From a virus, in the IMG/VR virus record IMGVR_UViG_3300006805_000119, positions 1-28,886 of that record: a stretch of 28,886 nt of DNA; one strand, written 5' to 3'. Position 1 is the first letter of the stretch. Every line of letters starts with the position of its first letter. Shown in pieces: positions 13,302 through 21,974 of this stretch. The notes beneath the pieces were generated by a model. It did not search any database, had not been told where the DNA came from, and saw only the letters and a list, made by a program, of their open reading frames with translations. Both the position numbers and the translations under genes were made by a program.

Positions 13302-16300
13302 TAGTCTGCGAGGTAGAGCCAGCCGCCGGAGCATTCCATGACGGCACGAACCGTAGGCGTAGCGACGGCTTCGACTTGTTCGCGGTAGGTCGCTTGAAAG
13401 TTATTTGATGTTCCAGTCGGGCCAGCGGTTGTCGTAGCGGCTTGGACTCCGTCGATGTAAAGAGTGACGTTGCCAGTTCCGTCTGAGTAGATGACCCAAT
13501 TGATGACCTTGCCAGCGGTCTGCGTCACGCTGGTAGCGACGTCGGTAAGCGTCGTGCCGTTATGCACTGTCAGCGTGAAGAACGGTGAGGTTCCGCCGAC
13601 CTTTTTCCATCCGATACCCTTGACTGTCATATCTCCGCTGACGCTGTCAGAAGCATATCCACCCAGCGTGACGCGGTTACGCGTGTTTGCGTCGCCGATG
13701 TAATTAGTAGCTCCAATGGTGGTGCCGCACATGGCAACGCCAGACATCCAAATCTTCTTGCTGAAGTCTACCTTGTTCCAATCAGCGGCGCTCATGTTGA
13801 CGGAAGCGAGCTGCGTCCATCCGTAAGAGAAACCAGCAAGGCCGGTAGCAAGAGATCCAAGATACATTTCACGAATACCAAATGGAACGCTTCCAGCGGT
13901 TACCGCTCCAGAACCCGAAACCCTAGTGAAAGAGATATGAGCCAGCGAGCGAAGTCGAGGGTCGGCCTTGAGGAAGCCAGCGTTGCCCGGTGCCAGAGCG
14001 GTCGTCGTCGAGGTAGCCGCCACGACCTGAGCGTCGGTCGCAAAAGAGGTCGAGGGAGCGTTAGCCAGGACGAAGGCGGTCGTCGCGATCTGCGTGGTGT
14101 TCGTGCCGAGCGTAGCGGTCGGGGCGGTCGGCGTGCCCGTGAAGGCTGGGGAGCCTAGGGCGGCGTAGGCCGAGAGCGCCGTAAACGGGACGAGCTGCTG
14201 GGTTGCTCCGTTGATGCGGACGAAGATGCCGGTCGTCTCAGTCCAAAGGTCGCCGTTAGTCGGGGTAGTCGGCGCCGATCCGTGCGGGATGCGAAGGCTT
14301 GGGCGAGAGGTAGTAGACGCCGAAGCAATCGCTACGCCGTTGAGGGTGATGCTGCTCGTCGCACCAGAGACGGCCGAACCGATGTTCACGGCGGTCGTCG
14401 AGCCCGACACCCCTGCCGTCCCCACGTTTACGATCTTGGTAGCACCAGAGATAGTCGCACCAGAGCCGACGTTGATCGTGCCAGCCGCCGTCGAGTTGCC
14501 GAGCGTAAGGTTGGCGTTCGAGAAGGTCTTATTGCCGTTGATGGTCTGCGTGCCGGCCAAGTCCACGTATTGCTGGGTCGTTCCGTTCTGGCGCATGAAC
14601 AGGCCAGAGGTCGTTGTCCAGACGTCGCCGTTGACCGGGGTGGTCGGAGCCGTGCCGTGCGGGACGTTGAATCCAGCGGAAGCAGTGACCGAAGGGATGG
14701 TGTTAATCTTGCCGTTCTGGTCGATGGCGACGAAGGTCGTGTCGGAAGCCTGGTCGTGCAGCGTGAGGATATTGCCCGTGCCGGCCTGCTCGATGAACAA
14801 GGCCGCGCCCGTCGAGTTCGACGTGATCGTGACGTTGCCCGTCAGGGCGGGGCTGGCGAGGGGGGCGTAGGCCGACATCCCCGCGATTGTCTGGTAGGTC
14901 GATGCCGCCGTGGCAGGGCTAAGGCCCGCAGTGGTCTGAGTCGTAGCATCAAAGAACGTGACGCCAAGAGAAGACAGGTTGACCGAGCCGGTAAAGGTCG
15001 CACCCGTCAGGGCGGCATAAGTGAATGACGCGGTCGACGCAGGAAGGTATCCCTGAAGGGTAACCCAAGATTGAGTAGCAAGGCCGAGGGCCGAGTAGGT
15101 CTTGTTCTTCCAGAGGTCGGTCGAGGACTCGTAAGCCAGGAGGTCGTTGTTGGCCAGCGTGCCGATGGCCACGTCGTGCAGCTCGTTGAGCTCGTAGCCG
15201 TTCTGGACCGCCACGAGGATAGTGCCGAGGGTCGGGTGCGAACGGATGACGATGCCGACGTAGACGAGGTGCTGGGGGGCGGACGGCTTGGTGGTCGTCC
15301 AAGAGCCAGCCACCGTCGGGGACAGATACAGCTGCACGCCTTCGGTCAGGGCGGACGTGTCGATGTTCTCGAGTTCGCCGCGGATGATGACGTAGCCCGT
15401 GCCGTTGTTGGCGATGGCCGTCTTGACGAAGCCGATGGTCTGGGCGGAGTTCGCGTCGTTGTTAGCCTGGGCCAGCGTGATCAGGGGCTTGTTGCCCGTG
15501 GCGCCGGAGATGTAGACGATGGAGCCAGCCGCGATCGTCGAGCCGGACTGGTTGCGGACTTCGACCTCGAGGTTACGGGCGACAGCCGTGCCGCCTGCGA
15601 GAGCGGACTGCACGAAGGCGGTCGTCGCAAGGGAGGTATCGTTATCGCCGAAGGTCGCCGTCGGGGCGGTCGGGTTACCCGTGAAGGCAGGGGACGCCAG
15701 CGGGGCGTAGGCCGACAGGTCAATCGACAGGTTTCCGGTCGTGACCGACAGGGGCGACGAGACGCTGGTGATGTAGTCGGGGGTGGTCGTGACCACTTCC
15801 CAAGCCGCGTTCTTGCGGGCATACTGCGATCCGTCCGAAGGGGCGTCATTGACGACAGCCAGGGAGCCGAGGCCGAGGTTAGTGCGGGCCGTGCCGGTGT
15901 TGGCCAGCCCTGCCAGATTCCCGGCCTTGGCCAGATAGTCCGACATCCCCGAGAGGGTCTGGTAAGTGGTGCTGGCCGTGGCGCTGGTCAGGTAGGGGGT
16001 AAGCGCAGCGCTGGTGATGTAGCCCTGCCCTGTGACCCAAGATTCCGTAGCGTATCCTGATAGGCTGGCTGCCGTCAGGAAGCCCGATGGGTTACCCGAG
16101 AGGGGGTAGTATCCCGCCGCCGCCGCCGAGGTCGTCAGGTAGGAAGACATCCCCGCCAGAGTCTGGTAGGTCGAGGCCGCGGTGGCGCTGGTCAGGTAGG
16201 GCGTCAGCGCCGAAGCCGTGATGAACGAAGAAGGGTTACCCGTCAGGGGATAGAAGCCAGCGGTCACCCAAGACTCGGTAGCCAAGCCCGTCAGGTTGAC

Positions 16301-16540
16301 CGTCACCCAGTCGGTCGCGTAATCGACGCCCGACGTCTTCTGAAGGAACTGACCCGAGGTGCCGCCAGCAGGCAGGCCGACACCCGCAGGGCCAGCAGGG
16401 CCGGGGACGCCGACCGAACCCGTCAGGGTGCCAGGGACGATGCCCGAGATGGTTCCCGAGATGGTGGACTGGTCAGCGGAGAATACCCCCGAGATGGTCC
16501 CGAAGGTCGAAGCCGTCGAGGTGATCGTCGCGTCGGGCAT
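13301..16540 (-). CDS. Tail fibre / receptor-binding protein
   Basis: This is a 1079-residue Ser/Thr/Ala/Gly-rich fibre. Near the N-terminus is a short collagen-like PGPAGPAG. Repeated blocks follow: STYQTLAGMS / TTYQTLSGMS / STYQTIAGMS; ATESWVTAGF / ATESWVTGQG / ATQSWVTLQG; and SPAFTGNPTAPTATFG / SPAFTGTPTAPTATLG, each followed by ATTAFV. A PHGTAPTTPVNGDVW / PHGSAPTTPTNGDLW pair forms later repeats. The last about 210 residues (from SLAHISFTRV) are a different, lectin-like beta domain and probably bind the host. The DNA of that tip is less GC-rich, as expected for swapped receptor-binding ends. Confidence 0.9.
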   Translation of the reverse strand: MPDATITSTASTFGTISGVFSADQSTISGTISGIVPGTLTGSVGVPGPAGPAGVGLPAGGTSGQFLQKTSGVDYATDWVTVNLTGLATESWVTAGFYPLTGNPSSFITASALTPYLTSATAASTYQTLAGMSSYLTTSAAAAGYYPLSGNPSGFLTAASLSGYATESWVTGQGYITSAALTPYLTSATASTTYQTLSGMSDYLAKAGNLAGLANTGTARTNLGLGSLAVVNDAPSDGSQYARKNAAWEVVTTTPDYITSVSSPLSVTTGNLSIDLSAYAPLASPAFTGNPTAPTATFGDNDTSLATTAFVQSALAGGTAVARNLEVEVRNQSGSTIAAGSIVYISGATGNKPLITLAQANNDANSAQTIGFVKTAIANNGTGYVIIRGELENIDTSALTEGVQLYLSPTVAGSWTTTKPSAPQHLVYVGIVIRSHPTLGTILVAVQNGYELNELHDVAIGTLANNDLLAYESSTDLWKNKTYSALGLATQSWVTLQGYLPASTASFTYAALTGATFTGSVNLSSLGVTFFDATTQTTAGLSPATAASTYQTIAGMSAYAPLASPALTGNVTITSNSTGAALFIEQAGTGNILTLHDQASDTTFVAIDQNGKINTIPSVTASAGFNVPHGTAPTTPVNGDVWTTTSGLFMRQNGTTQQYVDLAGTQTINGNKTFSNANLTLGNSTAAGTINVGSGATISGATKIVNVGTAGVSGSTTAVNIGSAVSGATSSITLNGVAIASASTTSRPSLRIPHGSAPTTPTNGDLWTETTGIFVRINGATQQLVPFTALSAYAALGSPAFTGTPTAPTATLGTNTTQIATTAFVLANAPSTSFATDAQVVAATSTTTALAPGNAGFLKADPRLRSLAHISFTRVSGSGAVTAGSVPFGIREMYLGSLATGLAGFSYGWTQLASVNMSAADWNKVDFSKKIWMSGVAMCGTTIGATNYIGDANTRNRVTLGGYASDSVSGDMTVKGIGWKKVGGTSPFFTLTVHNGTTLTDVATSVTQTAGKVINWVIYSDGTGNVTLYIDGVQAATTTAGPTGTSNNFQATYREQVEAVATPTVRAVMECSGGWLYLAD

Positions 16541-16543
16541 GGC

Positions 16544-16864
16544 TTAGACGGTGACGGAGTCGATGACGTTGACGCGGAAGATTTCGGAGCGGCTGATGCT
16601 CGAGCCGGAGAAGGCGAACTTGATGTCCCAGCGACCGACCCCGATGGCCCAGTCCGCCGTCGAGCCGGTGTAGGCCACCGTGAAGGACAGGCCGTCACCC
16701 GCCTTGGTGATGGTCATCGCGTATTGGTTGAACTGCTTGTCCTCGAAGGTCGAGGTGATCGTGGTCGTGAGCAGGTTAGCCGGACCAGAGGCACCCGGAG
16801 TCCAGGTGAACGTGCAGGCGAAGGTGTTGCCCCTCGAGACGGTTACGGTGTTTGGGCAGCTCAT
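16544..16864 (-). CDS. Beta-sandwich tail/baseplate protein
   Basis: This is a 106-residue protein, mostly beta (VTVSRGNTFACTFTW … NQYAMTITKAGDGLSFTVAYTG … WDIKFAFSG … RVNVIDSVTV). The fold looks immunoglobulin- or baseplate-upper-protein-like. Its stop lies 3 nt before the fibre ATG, so it probably attaches or orients the fibre. It starts after a 34-nt gap holding a conserved leader. Confidence 0.65.
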   Translation of the reverse strand: MSCPNTVTVSRGNTFACTFTWTPGASGPANLLTTTITSTFEDKQFNQYAMTITKAGDGLSFTVAYTGSTADWAIGVGRWDIKFAFSGSSISRSEIFRVNVIDSVTV

Positions 16865-16889
16865 CGGGTCTTAACCTTGCCCCGATTGG
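16865..16889 (-). promoter_or_regulatory. Conserved CCAATC-GGGCAA leader before the fibre-adjacent gene
   Basis: CCAATCGGGGCAAGG, then TTAAG, directly precedes this ATG after a C-tract, with no Shine-Dalgarno. It closely resembles the leaders at 22356-22375 and 26382-26400. It could be a translation-start element or a promoter. Confidence 0.45.
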
Positions 16890-16898
16890 AAGGGGGGG

Positions 16899-17366
16899 TC
16901 AGAGGTCGAAGGAAACCACGTCCGTCGAGCTCGTGATCGTCTGGAAAGACCCGGTGACGCCGTTAAGCGCCGAGTAGGCCATCGTGTAGGTCGTCGCGTC
17001 AATGACCACGTCCCGACCTACCCAGACGTTTTGGACCTCCACGTCGTCGAGGTAGTTCGGGGCATAGGTCTCTGCCGGGTCGGTGTTATAGGCGCCGACA
17101 TAGAAGGCAGACGAGGCAGGGAAAGGTGAGCCAGGGAATGCGAGGGGGCCTTGATAGCCTGTCTGGAGGATGCCGCCCGAGTCCGTCCAACTGACAAAGT
17201 TCCACCACTGAGCGCAGCGGAAGAAGGTGTTGGCCTCTGAGGCCCAGCCGTCAGTCGCGACGTTGTTATGGGCTCCGCCAGAAATACCGAAGTAGGTGCT
17301 GAAGATGGGCGTGCGGTTGCGACCCCAAGTGGAGTTGGCTTCCGTTGCTCCGATCAGGACGCCCAT
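16899..17366 (-). CDS. Structural tail protein, unknown family
   Basis: This is a 155-residue Ser/Thr/Gly-rich, aromatic protein (AHNNVATDGWASEANTFFRC, AQWWNFVSWTD, SAFYVGAYNTD) with few charged residues, typical of phage surface or baseplate proteins. Its ATG shares a base with the upstream TGA (TGATG). No family is recognised. Confidence 0.65.
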   Translation of the reverse strand: MGVLIGATEANSTWGRNRTPIFSTYFGISGGAHNNVATDGWASEANTFFRCAQWWNFVSWTDSGGILQTGYQGPLAFPGSPFPASSAFYVGAYNTDPAETYAPNYLDDVEVQNVWVGRDVVIDATTYTMAYSALNGVTGSFQTITSSTDVVSFDL

Positions 17367-17938
17367 CAGATGCGGGCGTAGTAATATTTGGCGGTAGCCC
17401 CGTTGACCTTTACGCGGTCACCCCAGAGGGAGCCGTTGACATATTGATGCAGGGTCCAGACGGTCGGGGCCGAGACGTTATCCACGTCTACCTTGGCAAG
17501 CAGGACATACCCATTTGTGTCGGTGTCCGTCAGTTCTACATCGGACGAGATAACTTTAGGGTAGGGCGTATTAGCGATGTTCGGGTCTGGGAATGCGTAA
17601 GGCGACGCGGCCTCGGGACCGGCTCGGAGATAGACCCAAGACTCCTTGGTCGAGGTGTTGAACGTCAGGACATCCGTGGGAGGCGTAGGGACGCCGGACG
17701 TCGTGCTGTCCAGCAGCTTCTCGACGCCACCGATGACATCGTCCATCTCTGGGACTAGGTTGTTCAGCGTCCCGGTAATGACCTGAAAGCGGATGGCGCC
17801 GCTGACGACTGCGACAATCTTGACCTTAAAAGGGTGGTCGGGCGAAGAGTTGGCGGACGGGAACGGGTCGGACGTGTCCAGCGTGAAGCCGTGCGAGGAC
17901 GAGTCGAAGTTATAGCCGACTCCAGGTTGCAGTTTCAT
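17366..17938 (-). CDS. Structural tail/baseplate protein, unknown family
   Basis: This is a 190-residue, beta-rich, low-charge protein (GYNFDSSSHGFTLDTSD … FKVKIVAVVSGAIRFQVITG … NGYVLLAKVDVDN … WTLHQYVNGSLWGDR). TGATG overlaps at both ends couple it to its neighbours. It may be a baseplate or adaptor component between tail tip and fibre. Confidence 0.65.
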   Translation of the reverse strand: MKLQPGVGYNFDSSSHGFTLDTSDPFPSANSSPDHPFKVKIVAVVSGAIRFQVITGTLNNLVPEMDDVIGGVEKLLDSTTSGVPTPPTDVLTFNTSTKESWVYLRAGPEAASPYAFPDPNIANTPYPKVISSDVELTDTDTNGYVLLAKVDVDNVSAPTVWTLHQYVNGSLWGDRVKVNGATAKYYYARI

Positions 17939-18768
17939 CAGACAGGGGCGTAGACCGAGGCGTTGTAACCTACTCGGTTGAAGCGCAGCTCATATTGCAC
18001 CTTGTAGAGCAGGCCGAAGTCTTCAAACGAAACCTGAGCCAGGAGCAGTTGGTTCTTTCCGCTGATCGTGAAGGACGTGCCCATGTAGTCAGGGACGAGC
18101 TTCTTTCCGGCGAAGGTACCGTTGCCCGAGGTCTTGCCGACCGCGTTTCGGTGGTCGTTGACGATGGTCGAACTAGTCGTGTAGAAGATGCCGGACAGCG
18201 AGCACTGCGGGGCAAGGTAGTTCGTCTTGCCGTAGAAGTCGTCAAACTCCGCTTTCTTGAAACCCTTGAACGTGCGTCCCTTCGGGCTTTCAAACGTCGA
18301 ACCATTATTGCCACCGTACTCTGCCGGGTTGGTTCCCGGGATGGCTTCATAGTTCGGGTCTGCCTTCGTGCCAGGGCTTGCGCCGACTCCCGCGATGGGC
18401 GAGCCGGAGAAGCCAAGGCCAGTGGCCGTAACGAAGAAGTTCGGGTGCGTCGTGATGTGCTCGGAGGTCAGGCCCTGAGAGCCGGTGATCTGCGGGTCGG
18501 TCGAGGTCGCTCCGCCGTCGATGCCAACGTAGTCCACCGTAAGGGTTGCGACCTCCAGCGCGTCATAGGTGATGCTGTAACGATGGGCCGCGCAGTTGGC
18601 GTTGATGGGGCACGTCGAGCCACGGTTCACGACCGAGCCGAGGGCGGCAGAGTCGTCAGCCTTCCAGACCACGGTGGCCGTCAGCAGGCCGTAGCCGTCG
18701 TCGGAAATCTTAGCCCCTGGCTGCTGAACCGGGGTGGTGAGAGCGTTGCCGTTCTTTACGATAGCCAT
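17938..18768 (-). CDS. Tail structural protein
   Basis: This is a 276-residue protein with Gly/Thr-rich beta segments (SDDGYGLLTATVVWKADD, HRYSITYDALEVATLTVDYVG, LLYKVQYELRFNRVG). It is the first gene after the tape-measure candidate, where phages place a distal-tail or tip protein. No diagnostic motif is seen. Confidence 0.65.
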   Translation of the reverse strand: MAIVKNGNALTTPVQQPGAKISDDGYGLLTATVVWKADDSAALGSVVNRGSTCPINANCAAHRYSITYDALEVATLTVDYVGIDGGATSTDPQITGSQGLTSEHITTHPNFFVTATGLGFSGSPIAGVGASPGTKADPNYEAIPGTNPAEYGGNNGSTFESPKGRTFKGFKKAEFDDFYGKTNYLAPQCSLSGIFYTTSSTIVNDHRNAVGKTSGNGTFAGKKLVPDYMGTSFTISGKNQLLLAQVSFEDFGLLYKVQYELRFNRVGYNASVYAPV

Positions 18769-18771
18769 AAA

Positions 18772-19548
18772 TTATTTGCCCATGAGCAGGGCGGCTCGGG
18801 AAGGGGTGGAGTTCATCCAAGAGGTCGCGCCGGGGTCGCCTGCGATTTTCTCGAGGATGGTGTTAGTCTTTTTCTGCTCTTCGAGCTGCGCGTTCATGGC
18901 CTCCATGACCGGGTTGGCACCTACGCCGATGACGTTGCCGAAGCCTTCGGGGCCTTTGAAGTCGCCAGCCCTCTTAGGTTCGGCGCTGATCTCAGCGGCC
19001 TTCTTGCTGGCCGCGATGGCAGGAGCAAGCATCTTGGCAATGACCGACTGAACATCAGGATCCTTCGCTAGGGCCTCGGCTGAGTTTGCGTCGAGGGCGT
19101 ACTTGATTCGGAAACCTCGAAAGCCCCCGATTTCATCAGCGACCTTGTCACGCATACCTGGCTGCTCAAGGAACTTAGCGTACTCAGTAAGCTTGGCGGT
19201 CTTTGCCATCTCGCGCTCTTTTTCGTCCTGTTCTTTTGCAGCGCGTGTCTTTGCTAGGACGACCGTTTCTGAGTCTAGATACTTAGACTCTGCACGGACC
19301 GCAAAATCATAGGCCTCCTTGATGTCCTGCTTGCGCTTCTCGATGGCCGATGAGATGAAATTAATCGCCGTGTTCAGCAGGACGAGCGGGGCAACAAAAG
19401 CAAAAGCGATGTCCTTGAACGCCGTGCTGAACTTCTTCTGGATGTCCTCGACCTGTTTGCCAAAGGACACGGTGGCCGACTTGGCCTTGTCCATCGCCTG
19501 AGGGACGTCGGAGGTCGTCTTGATGTTGACTGTCAGGTCTTGGGCCAT
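18772..19548 (-). CDS. Short tape-measure protein candidate
   Basis: This is a 258-residue protein. The N-terminus (MAQDLTVNIKTTSDVPQAMDKAKSATVSFGKQVEDI) reads like the start of tape-measure proteins. A hydrophobic segment follows (DIAFAFVAPLVLLNTAINFI, about 46-65), then a long charged helix (RKQDIKEAYDFAVRAESKYL … AAKEQDEKEREMAKTAKL). It sits between the chaperone candidate and the tip genes, the standard tape-measure slot. Typical tape measures are over 600 residues. At about 0.15 nm per residue this one would set a tail of at most about 40 nm. The ATG 19548 overlaps the chaperone's TGA. Confidence 0.62.
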   Translation of the reverse strand: MAQDLTVNIKTTSDVPQAMDKAKSATVSFGKQVEDIQKKFSTAFKDIAFAFVAPLVLLNTAINFISSAIEKRKQDIKEAYDFAVRAESKYLDSETVVLAKTRAAKEQDEKEREMAKTAKLTEYAKFLEQPGMRDKVADEIGGFRGFRIKYALDANSAEALAKDPDVQSVIAKMLAPAIAASKKAAEISAEPKRAGDFKGPEGFGNVIGVGANPVMEAMNAQLEEQKKTNTILEKIAGDPGATSWMNSTPSRAALLMGK

Positions 19549-19549
19549 G

Positions 19550-20134
19550 TCAGGGGGTGCTTTCCTTTGCAGGATTGGAAGCAGCCGCGGCGGCCTCCTT
19601 GGCTTCCTCTTCGGCCATGAAGGCTTCTTCCTCTGGCGACATGATCGAGACGTCGGCACCCTTGCGGATAGCCAGGGCGGAGTTAAGCCAGATGGCCTGA
19701 CACTCCGGCATCTCCCAGGCCCGCTGCTCTGGGATGCCAGACGCGATCAGGTTGGCCACGATGGACAACGGCCAAGGCACGCCCTTGTCGCCGCCCCCTG
19801 ACTTAGTCTTGGTCTGCTCCCAGAACTTCGGCCAGTCCTGGACAAGGATATAACCGGCGAAGGCTTCTAGCAGGCGCTCGAACTTGGCGGGGTGACGATT
19901 TAAGCTAAGTATGCGAAGTTTATCCATCCAGCCGATGTCCCCTAGCTGTTCTTCGGCGCACACTTGGCAGGCGAAGATAAGGTCCGCAGGGGTGATGCCG
20001 CGGGAGCCGGTGACCAGCGGGGAGTCGAAAGCCATCAGGCGCACCCGGTACTTCAGACACCAGGGGTAAAGAGTTCGACCCAGAACCTTGAAGGGAGCCG
20101 GGTCGACGTAGGCGTTAAGGAAGCGGCGGTCCAC
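19550..20134 (-). CDS. Tail assembly chaperone candidate
   Basis: This is a 194-residue protein from GTG 20134. It is helical in the middle (WMDKLRILSLNRHPAKFERLLEAFAGYIL), with VPWPLSIVANLIASGIPEQRAWEMPE then CQAIWLNSALA resembling phage tail-chaperone segments, and an acidic Ala/Glu-rich tail. Its position between tube and tape measure is the chaperone slot. I did not find a convincing slippery site for the frameshift many such genes use. Confidence 0.55.
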   Translation of the reverse strand: MDRRFLNAYVDPAPFKVLGRTLYPWCLKYRVRLMAFDSPLVTGSRGITPADLIFACQVCAEEQLGDIGWMDKLRILSLNRHPAKFERLLEAFAGYILVQDWPKFWEQTKTKSGGGDKGVPWPLSIVANLIASGIPEQRAWEMPECQAIWLNSALAIRKGADVSIMSPEEEAFMAEEEAKEAAAAASNPAKESTP

Positions 20135-20148
20135 TATCCTCTAGACTG

Positions 20149-20163
20149 CCCCCTTTTCGGGGG
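20149..20163 (-). other. GC hairpin after the tail tube gene
   Basis: CCCCC and GGGGG pair around a 5-nt loop (GAAAA on the minus strand), 6 nt after the tube stop. There is no T-tract, so it is not a standard terminator. It may slow transcription or stabilise the mRNA end. Confidence 0.4.
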
Positions 20164-20169
20164 TGTCAA

Positions 20170-20550
20170 TTAGGCAGGCGTAATGCCTTCGTAATCTATC
20201 GCCGTGATCGTGACGGCGGTGAAGCCCTTGTTCGAGCCCTTGTCGTCAATCTTGGTGATGGTGCCGACAAAGGACACGGAAGCAGAGCCAGCCGGATAGG
20301 CGGAGGCGGTGTTCACCGTGAAGGAAAGTGCGGCGCCGAGCACCGGCATGGTCGAGGTCTTGGCGATGCCTTCGATGGTGATCTCGGACTTGCGGTCGTC
20401 GAGGCGGTGCGTCTTGGTGATGCCATTCTCGTCGACCACCGTGACGTCCGCGTTGAACGAGGACGAGAGGCTGTAGCTCTGGACGAAGAGGTTGGTGACA
20501 GTACCCGCGACTCCGTAGATACAGGTGGTTCCGTTTGAGATGGCGGCCAT
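20170..20550 (-). CDS. Major tail tube protein candidate
   Basis: This is a 126-residue protein with beta strands typical of small tube proteins (NGTTCIYGVAGTVTNLFVQSYSLS, ITKTHRLDDRKSEITIEGIAKTS, FVGTITKIDDKGSNKGFTAVTITAIDY). It has the expected order: terminator candidate, tube, chaperone, tape measure. It starts after a gap with a CCAATTC leader and no Shine-Dalgarno. Confidence 0.68.
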   Translation of the reverse strand: MAAISNGTTCIYGVAGTVTNLFVQSYSLSSSFNADVTVVDENGITKTHRLDDRKSEITIEGIAKTSTMPVLGAALSFTVNTASAYPAGSASVSFVGTITKIDDKGSNKGFTAVTITAIDYEGITPA

Positions 20551-20576
20551 TTGTAATTGCGGGCTTTGGAATTGGC

Positions 20577-21008
20577 TTAGGCAGGCAGGACCACCAGCAC
20601 GTCAAACGAGAAGGAAGTCGCCCAGGAGCGCTCGTCGATACCCTCGTCCTCGGACTGCATCGTGACGTCGTAGCAGGCCGCGTCGGTCGAGGTGACGAAG
20701 GCCGCCTTGATGCTGGTCAGGTCACGCATATTGCCGGACAGGGCGGCGCAGCGGGCGCGGTGATCCGCGAGGGTCGTGTCGTCGGCGTTCGAGAAGAGGG
20801 TGATGCGGACCGAGCAGCTGAAGTTGCCTTCGCCTTCGGGGAGGTCGTTAGGGCTACGGGCGGACTCGCAGAGGACCACGGCCTTGGGCAGGGTCTGGGT
20901 CGCGGCGCTGTCGCCCGTCAGGAAGGCCACGGAGGTCAGCCCGGTCTGGGTGGAGAGGTAGGTGGCCAAGGTGGCCTCTACGATGTGGCGGATGGATTTG
21001 GTTCCCAT
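20577..21008 (-). CDS. Tail terminator / completion protein candidate
   Basis: This is a 143-residue alpha/beta protein (SIRHIVEATLATYLSTQTGL … KAVVLCESAR … FSCSVRITLFSNADDTTLADHRARCAALSG … SFSFDVLVVLPA). The N-terminal helix followed by a strand-rich body with a dispersed helix is the usual layout of phage tail-terminator proteins. Its position just before the tube gene agrees. No unique motif is seen. Confidence 0.6.
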   Translation of the reverse strand: MGTKSIRHIVEATLATYLSTQTGLTSVAFLTGDSAATQTLPKAVVLCESARSPNDLPEGEGNFSCSVRITLFSNADDTTLADHRARCAALSGNMRDLTSIKAAFVTSTDAACYDVTMQSEDEGIDERSWATSFSFDVLVVLPA

Positions 21009-21014
21009 AAGTGG

Positions 21015-21968
21015 TTAGCGGCGGTTGGCGCGCTGGATGGTGCTGTTCATGTGGCGCTCGAAGCGGGCCTTCATCTGCTTGACGCGGTTCGCGTAGACGA
21101 GGCCGAGCACGTCGGCGTCGGTGGCGATGCCGTTCACATTGCCCTGCGTGTTGGTCACGCTGAGTTCGACGACCTTCTCGTTAGCCGTCAGGGTGTTCGT
21201 CCCGCGCACCTGGTTGTGCCGGTTAATCCAAGCCACCTTGAGCAGCTGGACGCCGAAGTCCTTGGGCACGCCGTTGATGACGGGCTTAGGCAGGGAGCGC
21301 AGGGCCGAGGCCCAGCCCGCCTTGATCATGCCGACCATGGCTTGGCGGTCGCGGATGTATTGGTCGAGGTCGGACTTGGACTCGACGAGCATCTTGAGTT
21401 TGACCGGGCGGACAGCCTTGCCGATGCGGCCTCCGAACTTGCCCTTGATGCGGTTATGCGGAGGACGCAGCTCCTGGACGAACCCTTGGCCGTAGTCGGT
21501 CATCACAGGGTTGGTCGTGTTGAAATAGTTCTTAGCCTTCTTGAACGCCCGGTCATAGTCGCGGTCGTTCGCAATCTTCCGCATGATAGGCGGGAGGTTC
21601 TTCAGCGACTGGAGCGAGCCCTTGCCGATGACCTTGTTGAATAGGCCGATGTCATTGGTCTTGGTGGCGTAGGCCAGCTGATTTGTCAGGAGGGCGGCGG
21701 CGGAGTTGGCATTACGGTCATTGGCGGCCACAAACATCTTCTTGATGTCCCCGGCTACGGCGTTGTCGCCCGCCACTTGGGCCGCCTTGGATAGGCCACG
21801 GCCTCCGCCCTTGGGCAGGGGAGGGGTGAAGGTCGCCGCGTCCTGACAGGCGAGGGCGGCCTGTTCAAGCGCTGCGTCCCGCATGGTCTGCCCGGTGTTG
21901 GCTGCGAACTGACGCAGGGCCGCGATGAACTCAGCCTGAGACTTAGGACTGATGCTGACCGACACCAC
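21015..21968 (-). CDS. Large head-tail or minor tail protein, unknown
   Basis: This is a 317-residue basic protein from GTG 21968. The N-terminus resembles phage tail-completion (HK97 gp10-type) proteins (KSQAEFIAALRQFAANTGQTMRDAALEQAALACQDAATFTPP). The rest is helical and Lys/Arg-rich. It ends in a basic tail (RFERHMNSTIQRANRR). It is longer than the usual 130-170 residues of that family, so a fusion or extra domain is likely. It lies between the connector candidate and the terminator candidate. Confidence 0.55.
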   Translation of the reverse strand: MVSVSISPKSQAEFIAALRQFAANTGQTMRDAALEQAALACQDAATFTPPLPKGGGRGLSKAAQVAGDNAVAGDIKKMFVAANDRNANSAAALLTNQLAYATKTNDIGLFNKVIGKGSLQSLKNLPPIMRKIANDRDYDRAFKKAKNYFNTTNPVMTDYGQGFVQELRPPHNRIKGKFGGRIGKAVRPVKLKMLVESKSDLDQYIRDRQAMVGMIKAGWASALRSLPKPVINGVPKDFGVQLLKVAWINRHNQVRGTNTLTANEKVVELSVTNTQGNVNGIATDADVLGLVYANRVKQMKARFERHMNSTIQRANRR

Positions 21969-21974
21969 GGTGGA

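Noticed and set aside
19550-19659. Programmed frameshift between tail chaperone and tape measure
   Set aside because: I looked for an X-XXY-YYZ heptamer before the chaperone stop and saw none that fits the frame.
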